Part shown: positions 57,693 to 64,000 of the stretch, piece after piece
Numbering within the stretch: position 1 is the stretch's first letter
Layout of the letters: each line of letters starts with the position of its first letter
NCBI GenBank assembly: GCA_902728285.1
Contig: CACVBU010001379.1
Span: forward strand, 186,001 to 250,000
DNA: 64,000 nucleotides
Direction of reading: 5' to 3'
DNA from: Clytia hemisphaerica
Lineage: Eukaryota > Cnidaria > Hydrozoa > Leptothecata > Clytiidae
Position numbers and translations under genes: made by a program
Notes under the pieces: model-generated
The model's database searches: none
What the model saw: the letters and a program-made list of their open reading frames with translations, nothing else
What the model was told of the DNA's origin: nothing

Positions 57693-58403
57693 GGGCTCTG
57701 ACCATAGTGAATTTTTCATAATTGCCGTGTTTAAAATGTGTTTTCTGACTGATGTAACCAACAAAACTATGACATGTTATACATTTTCTGTTAGACAAAC
57801 TATTCCTGAATTTGAAAATTCAAAAATTGCATTAAAAAAATTTGATGAAGAAGAAAATGAAGACTTTTGCGAGGAAGGGTATTTCAACTTTGAAGAGCTT
57901 AGTTTCGGCGAAGAAAAAACATTTTGAAAAAATTTTCGCAGTAGATGGTGTATCTTTTACCGAACAGTAAAAATTTTTGCGGAAAATTTCTGTAAATGCT
58001 TCTTTGTCTCGAAATCTTCAAAATAGTGGTTTTTCATCAATTTTTCATCTGGATTTTGCTTAAAAAAACAGTTATAACTTTTGACACATCTTTTTAGAAA
58101 AATTTTCCGCAAAATTTAAAATAGTTCAATTCTTTGCGGACAGTGTAAAGAAATTTTGAAACAAAAAAGTTAATTACCCATTAAAACTAAGCACTTTTTG
58201 TAAAAGAGGGTGATGCAACATATTATTAACATATTTTTAAAGTTCATGACGTCATTTTTGCAATTAAATTCTTAATTAGTCTTAAGGGATTCGATTAAAA
58301 AGCAATTTATAAAGGCAATTCTTTGTTAAAAATGTTAAGGAACCTGAAATATAACTTTTATGTTCAAATACCAAAATCAATTTTTGGACTATGGACAGAG
58401 CCC
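57693..58403 (+). mobile_element. 711-bp TTAA element, copy B
   Basis: TTAA at 57689-57692 and 58404-58407; the same ends (GGGCTCTGACCATAGT, with one mismatch on the right) and exactly the same length as copy A, in opposite orientation. The terminal-to-internal open frame ends with the same acidic tail at 57927. Confidence 0.75.
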
Positions 58404-58407
58404 TTAA

Positions 58408-59452
58408 CCGATACTTTACGCAGCGAAAATACCTTAAAAATACTTAACGCTGCACAGGGGAGCGAGATGATATTTTTAAAGTGCTGGTATTTACGTTCAT
58501 AGGAGTTCATACCACGCAGAACACGGTTTGTTTGCTTTTGTGGAAAAATACAAGCAGGCTTTCAATCCGTTCCCTATCATTCGAGCACCGGAATGAAAAT
58601 AGAGCTGTATTTTTCACTTGCATTATTTTACTAAGTGCAAAAGAGACAATCACTTCAGCCTTGAAACTATTTATACATTCAGGAATGCAATATGATCTAA
58701 CGAACTGACTCATACCTTACGATCAAAAGTATCTTTTCTTAGGAATGGATTCACCGATAAGCTTTTACATCTAGTTATACCAAATCAAGGCATTGACCGT
58801 AAAGTCTTCAGGGTTCTGAGAATTTATCTCTTACATCACCTGCTCTGTAGAATAGGGGCCCTTTTTTATTGATGCTAATACTCAGAAAAATGTTAAAACA
58901 TTTAGTTTTTCTTATAACTAATGGCAATTGTTTTTGTTAAGTATTTGTGTTATGTTTACTTTAGGAGGATTGTCGGTTGACAAAACTTTTTGCGCAAGAT
59001 ACATGTTAAGGTCTTGTAAGGGATTGCAAAATAATTTTTCAAAAAGCAACAGAAAATATTTTGGTTTTTATGTGGTTGTTGATGTACATGTTTTGAGAAA
59101 AACAGGAGAGTAGAGAGTAATGAAAGGGGGACATTGTATTGAAATCGAGGTGGTTAGTTTCAGTTCGGCCGAAGCCAGGTTGTCGATATTGTAAAGAAAG
59201 ATAAAAACGATTTGAACAATATATCAGCAACAGATTATTTTCTCATTAATGTTCTCTTGTAAACTGGCATAGCAAAACAACCTCTCTATCTGATTAAACA
59301 AAAAATACAGGAGGCTAGATTGTCCTGCTATTTCTTACGATCCCAAATGATCGATATTGGCACCCTATATAAATGATTACTAAAACATTTGATTTTCTCT
59401 TTATTTTCTAATTTCAGATTTTTGAATTGATAAATATCAAAATAACATCAAT
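58408..59452. other. Upstream region of multi-pass protein gene
   Basis: AT-rich. It ends in a good acceptor (CTAATTTCAG, before 59418), so a non-coding first exon should lie here or further upstream. No other gene is supported. Confidence 0.4.
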
Positions 59453-62400
59453 ATGCTTGGAGATGAAGACGAGACATCAAGTTTACAAGAAGAGGAAATG
59501 CTTCGAGGTGGAGGGGACTTAGATACACATTCTGATCTTGATAGAAACTCGACCAACCTTTTACTGAGAGCGAAACAGTTTTCAACCGATTCTATGGCAA
59601 GTTATGGATCCATAAACAGCGCGCATTATGAGAATATTAAACCTGGATTAAAACCTGGTGTCTCTTTTGACAGTATCAGCGATAACAAAATCGCTAATAT
59701 AAAGAAGATGTTTTTCGGACGGCGAGTTGACTCTTTAACCGAACCAGGCGAGTTTGAGGACGACCATTTAATAACTCGCCAGGATAAAGCAAACTGCACG
59801 CTCATACTTTTCGCTTTGAAACATTCAATGAAAATATTTCTTGTTACTTCGCCTACCATTTTGATTGCATGCTGTTTTGTGATTGGATTGAGTTATATAC
59901 CATGGACGGACGTACCTTCATGCAATAACAACGCAACACAGCCATGTACGCACTACCGAAAAGAGTATTTGGTCTACTTCAACACCTATCTCAGATTGGT
60001 AAGAAACATTTACTAAGCCTCTAAGCAATAAAGTGAAAAGGCAAACCTCGTGTGCAGGGTTTGATTTCAAGATGACAATTTTTCGCTTTAAGCCATTTGA
60101 CTTTATAATTCATTCCCTATAAGCCCTGGTATTACAAGAAGAAACATCCACTCCCCGTCATTCGTTCCTGTGAACATAATTCCCGAATTCATCATCATTC
60201 TTAAAATTGACCTTTTTCTCTTACGAGTGAAAAACCTTTCTACTTATCGATACTTATCTTATGATATGATAGTGGACGAAACTACATTCAACACTCTTTA
60301 GCTCGACGTTCTACTATACGACACGCCCCATTCATCATTCGATATTATTGAAAGTCACCGTCTATAAGAAACTCTCACTAGCGACGCTCTACTATTCGAT
60401 ATGGAATTCCAATTATCCTTAGAAATCGAATAAGAGAGCGGCAAGTGTATACAAAGAACCTGTCAATGGGCTCCTCCAGAAAAAAACTTGAATATGGGGG
60501 GGGTGGATGATATAACATTTCTAGGAAATTTACCCCCCCCCCCCGGACATTGATAATTTTGACCCCCGGACGGATCTCGCCCCCGGACAAGCATCAGTTG
60601 ACTCCCCACATTCAAAATCACCCCTAATCACAGCAAAATTTACAGATTTTTCACTCCCCTCCCCTCGACAACATATCCAATATATCCTCCACCCATAGAT
60701 TTATAAAGCCTGAAGGGCTAGATGGAGTGCTTTAAGCTCTTCCAAGCAAAAAAAAAGTGAATATCGAAAAAAATATTGCTGCTATTGTTTTCGAAAACCC
60801 TAAATTCTATTGTAATGTCACGTAACTTAGGTAGGATTTCCTACCTAACCTACCTCCTTCCTACCTACCTAACCTCGGCACAATTTTCAGCAAAAGCACG
60901 ATATCTAGCCCTTCGGGCTTTATAAATCTATGCCTCCACCCTCATGTACAAAAACTTTCTGGAAGAGCTCAATCCTGAAAAATATTTCTCTTTTTCATTT
61001 CTTTTCAGATTCTCCTCTCAACCACTTCCGTCTTCATCACCAATATCGCTTTAGACGGCAGCCGACAAATTTTCAAAAACATTCTCTACGTCAGCATCCC
61101 ACTTACCACCATAGCGACAGCTTTAATACCAGGCCTCTTGAAATACAATGACGTCATACTATACTATTACGTAGACATTTTCTTATGTGGATTGTTCTTT
61201 TTGGTTGGGATGGTGGCTTCGGTTTTTTGTTTATCGAAAAATTTAGAAGTTCAAATCACAAGGAAACGAATTTTTCAAGTTTTGGTAATTCCGAGTATAA
61301 TCGCTGTACTTGGTGTGAATGTTCTAGACGCAGTTGTCAATAAAGAATATCAAATATTTTCAAAGGGTTCCATTGGTCAATACGTGGTTAGGCTTGTTAT
61401 TTATCCGATCACAGTCGACATACTATTGGCTATCACTGAAACGAACGTTCAAAAAATCCCCTCCAATCACATCAATAATCCTAGCCACGTGGTTTATTTC
61501 TATCAAGTCGCTTTCACCATTGTTGGTCGTTACATGACAACTATATCAGGAGGCATTATGGATATTTTCATAATGGCAGCCTCAGTAGCGGGAAAGGATT
61601 TCATTCTACATCGAATGGGTCGTATCCGATGTTGGTTGGCATTTCATACACGAACACTCCTAGTAAAATTCTATCCACCTTATGCAAATACAGTTGATTA
61701 TGAGACTTTCAAAGACTGGTTTTACTCTAAAGATTTCACATACTTCAAAGCGAATACGTTAAACAGTGACTTTGCAGTTGAACTAACAGGTGAGTAATGA
61801 TCCTTCAAAGATCTCATAACTTGTTCTGATAGAACTTAGACTGAAATTTGTGTGACGTCAGACAAGAACCTTTGTAAAATTGTGGACTGACAAAAAATGT
61901 GAGTAATTCTGCAGAAAACTCAAATGACAAGTTTTAGACACTCTATAATCCTTTTCAAAAATTAGTTCCATTACACTCGAATTTTCATGTCTTGCAAAAG
62001 AATGCATAGGAGTACATTCGCAAGACCTTAAGAAAATCACTTCAAAATGTATGAACCTTTCTTCCCAATACTAAGTTTTTTTGCTTTCTCAAGCATTCCT
62101 CAGTTGGTTTTCAAAATGTATCTCGATATTTATTCCAGGTGTTATCATCGTACCAGCCATCTTGGCAACCTCCAACAAACATTCCTCACTATATTCTTTC
62201 CAAGATAAAAGTTTCTTAAACTCTGATGGAACACACAACTACATTTACATCTTACAGCAAGAAGCAATTCAAATCAGCCTCGTTTTCATATCGATCATCA
62301 TAGTGACCTACATTGAAGCCAAATTCAATCGAGTCAACCTCACAGCAGTGGTCAAACGAAAAAGTTACGCACAATACATTTCAGAGACATTGATTTATTT

Positions 62401-62518
62401 ATGGGGCATTTTGCTCTTTTTATCATCCGTTAAAACGACACCGAATTATTTACAGTGCGATGATATGACAGTGTGCAATTGTGATTGGCAAATAGATGCT
62501 ACAAAGTATGGGTGCTAA
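59453..62518 (+). CDS. Unrecognised multi-pass membrane protein
   Basis: Three exons: 59453-59998, 61009-61789, 62139-62518; GT-AG, phases 0 and 1, 568 residues. The start is supported by an in-frame TGA at 59423 within the same exon. The N-terminal 125 or so residues are cytosolic-like: acidic at first (DEDETSSLQEEE), Ser-rich, containing GSINSAHYENI. Then come roughly eight to ten hydrophobic segments: TSPTILIACCFVIGL, then a short loop with paired cysteines and a glycosylation site (SCNNNATQPC), then LTTIATALIPG, FLCGLFFLVGMVASVF, VLVIPSIIAVLG and others, ending in a Cys-rich tail (CDDMTVCNCDW). I recognise no family. Poly(A) signals at 62798 and 62871. Intron 1 contains a nested transposon pair. 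Confidence 0.75.
60467..60971. mobile_element. MITE copy 3, TGGGCTCTTCCAG family, interrupted
   Basis: The left end TGGGCTCCTCCAGAAAAA and right end TTTCTGGAAGAGCTCA, with GGGGGGG/CCCCCCC runs and CCCCCGGACA words. It is interrupted by the insertion at 60694-60932. Confidence 0.75.
60694..60932. mobile_element. Nested CATAG-type element with 8-bp TSD
   Basis: Inverted ends CATAGATTTATAAAGCC(T/C)GA of about 30 bp. CCTCCACC is duplicated exactly at 60686-60693 and 60933-60940. 239 bp, inserted into the MITE copy above. Confidence 0.85.
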
Positions 62519-63293
62519 GAATATTTCTTCCTTTTCTTCACGTACGAAATCAAGTTACAGACTATGCCAAAATACTCGGCACCAAATACATCTTCATTTT
62601 TTAATTCATGATATTCAACTCAAAAACATCTTTTCAACGAGCACAAAACTGCTATCTAATCCGTATTCTATCAGAATTTAAACCTATTTTGTTGTCACTG
62701 CAGATTATATTGAGGCAGAATATACTATATCCCAATTCCATTTTCATTTAGTTCTGGCTAAAATTCTTTAGTTTCTTATTTCTTTACGTTGTATGTAAAT
62801 AAATGGCGGATATTCAGTGCTGTTTGGACAAGTGAAATACAGATTTATCTTCAAAGTGAAAATAAAAATACCTGTTAATTCAGGCTTGAAAACTGCCTGC
62901 CTGCTGTTTCTCGCTTTCTAATTCTTGTATGGTTGTGTGCATGCATGAGATAAGCCTGAGAGATAGGAACAAATTGGGGATAAACATACTGTTTACAGGA
63001 CACTAATCTTCTATTGTCTTTCTATCCTCTACCCTCTGCACTGTGGTGTTAAGTAGTAAAAATTGAAGAAACTTCTTCGGCAAAAACTACAAAAAGAAAA
63101 AAACACGATACAAGGCCATGTGTTTTGTTTGATTTGTATTAGTATTCCGGACAAAGTCAAGGGGGTAGTGGAAAATTTAGTCATAATTTCATTAGACAAT
63201 TATTATCGAGAAACACCTCCAGTATATTTCAAAAGGGAAACAAAATAATAATAAGAAAAAAATTATTTACAAAGTACCAAACAATAATATTAC
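62519..63293. other. Convergent 3' region
   Basis: The 3' UTR of the multi-pass protein gene (AATAAA at 62798 and 62871) and the end of the NDUFAF5 gene. Nothing else seen. Confidence 0.5.
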
Positions 63294-63894
63294 CTATTTG
63301 TCATTTTTCTCAAGTTCCACAACGTTAGTGAGGTCTTTAAAATTCATTGTTGCGCTACCTCGTTCTAATGGTTTGGACTAGAAGATGAACAGAGAAGATT
63401 TGAATAGAGCTGTCATTTGTACAATGCTGATACAGATGATTGCAGAATTAGTTCGCACAGACTTTACTATGCTAAGGAGTCGGAGGAATTTCGCCGTGAG
63501 AACCTGTGAGAATCCGTAGTTTGATTTCCGGACCTTTCCTTAACGGATTTATACTCGATGCAAGTTCCCTCGACCCTCGACCCTTGACCGGAAATTACCT
63601 AAAACGGAAATTCCTCATTTGTACACAGTAAATTATCCGACAGACATTAGCCCGACGGATTTTTACTCGATGAACCTTACCCCGACGTAAAAGTGTGAAG
63701 AAGAGCGTTGCATCAACTTTGATAGGTTTTAGGTATTAGGTTTTTTAGAAATTATGGGGTAGGTGAACTTGATCAAAATAACTTTCAGGGAAAAGTATTA
63801 AATCTTGTTACCTGGGTTTCAGAGGGTTTCCACCCGATCATATAGAGGATTTGATAAGTTGCGGGTATGCTACCATCTTCGTTACCGTACATTG
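63294..63894 (-). CDS. NDUFAF5: NDUFAF5, C-terminal two exons (partial)
   Basis: Mitochondrial complex I assembly factor 5, a SAM-dependent methyltransferase-fold arginine hydroxylase acting on NDUFS7. Exons on the minus strand: 63894-63812 and 63377-63294 (TAG); the join is GT-AG and in phase, and the gene continues past the window edge. The encoded C-terminus [18 protein letters not shown], then IGWKPSETQ and [13 protein letters not shown], matches the vertebrate protein nearly word for word (NEDGSVPATYQIYYMIGWK ... ERGSAT). The exon before 63894 must end with one extra base. The methyltransferase core lies outside the window. Confidence 0.9.
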
Positions 63895-64000
63895 CTTAAA
63901 CAAGAAAAGAATGAGAGATGAAAGAGATGAAAGAATTCAGTCAAATTTGTGGTGATTCTTCTTAAAACATTTTAATAAACATATAGGGGAATAAAGATAT

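Noticed and set aside
58507-58713. 68-codon minus-strand ORF near the TTAA element
   Set aside because: No splice context or family resemblance; consistent with chance.

Overview
This is an AT-rich eukaryotic window with small exons, GT-AG introns, proteins of metazoan families (dynactin p150, ciliary and mitochondrial factors, a class A GPCR, NIDO-domain surface proteins) and very many short inverted-repeat transposons. It fits an invertebrate animal. An early-branching lineage such as a hydrozoan cnidarian is possible, but the sequence does not fix the species. All multi-exon models below were built by hand from splice sites, phase and protein continuity.

Layout. (1) 1-15093, + strand: the 3' half of a dynactin subunit 1 gene (16 exons, 539 codons before the stop). 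Its large introns are packed with DNA-transposon remnants and contain one antisense ORF. (2) 15466-17257, +: a three-exon ANKUB1-like gene. (3) 39517-18681, - strand: a 14-exon gene for a predicted 1,377-residue type I membrane protein with signal peptide, five tandem NIDO-like modules, a Thr/Ser-rich mucin-like stalk, an acidic exon, one transmembrane helix and a short tail. Its 9.9-kb intron 9 holds an MFSD6-like transporter gene (26979-25519, same strand) and a 4.5-kb foldback transposon (27938-32480). The arms of that transposon are inverted 8-bp and 30-bp satellite arrays, and it is flanked by a perfect 8-bp target duplication. (4) 42992-41781, -: a single-exon rhodopsin-like GPCR. (5) 43.1-51.3 kb: gene-poor DNA with MITEs. 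(6) 51.3-52.7 kb: a decayed non-LTR retrotransposon. (7) 57309-52960, -: a four-exon CFAP90 (C5orf49)-like ciliary gene, apparently head-to-head with a putative + strand first exon. (8) 59453-62518, +: a three-exon gene for an unrecognised multi-pass membrane protein. (9) 63894-63294, -: the last two exons of NDUFAF5, continuing beyond the window.

There is no operon-like logic. The genes are unrelated housekeeping, ciliary and receptor genes. The most unusual items are the five-NIDO receptor-like gene, the satellite-armed foldback element in its intron, and several nested transposon insertions whose target-site duplications can be read directly.
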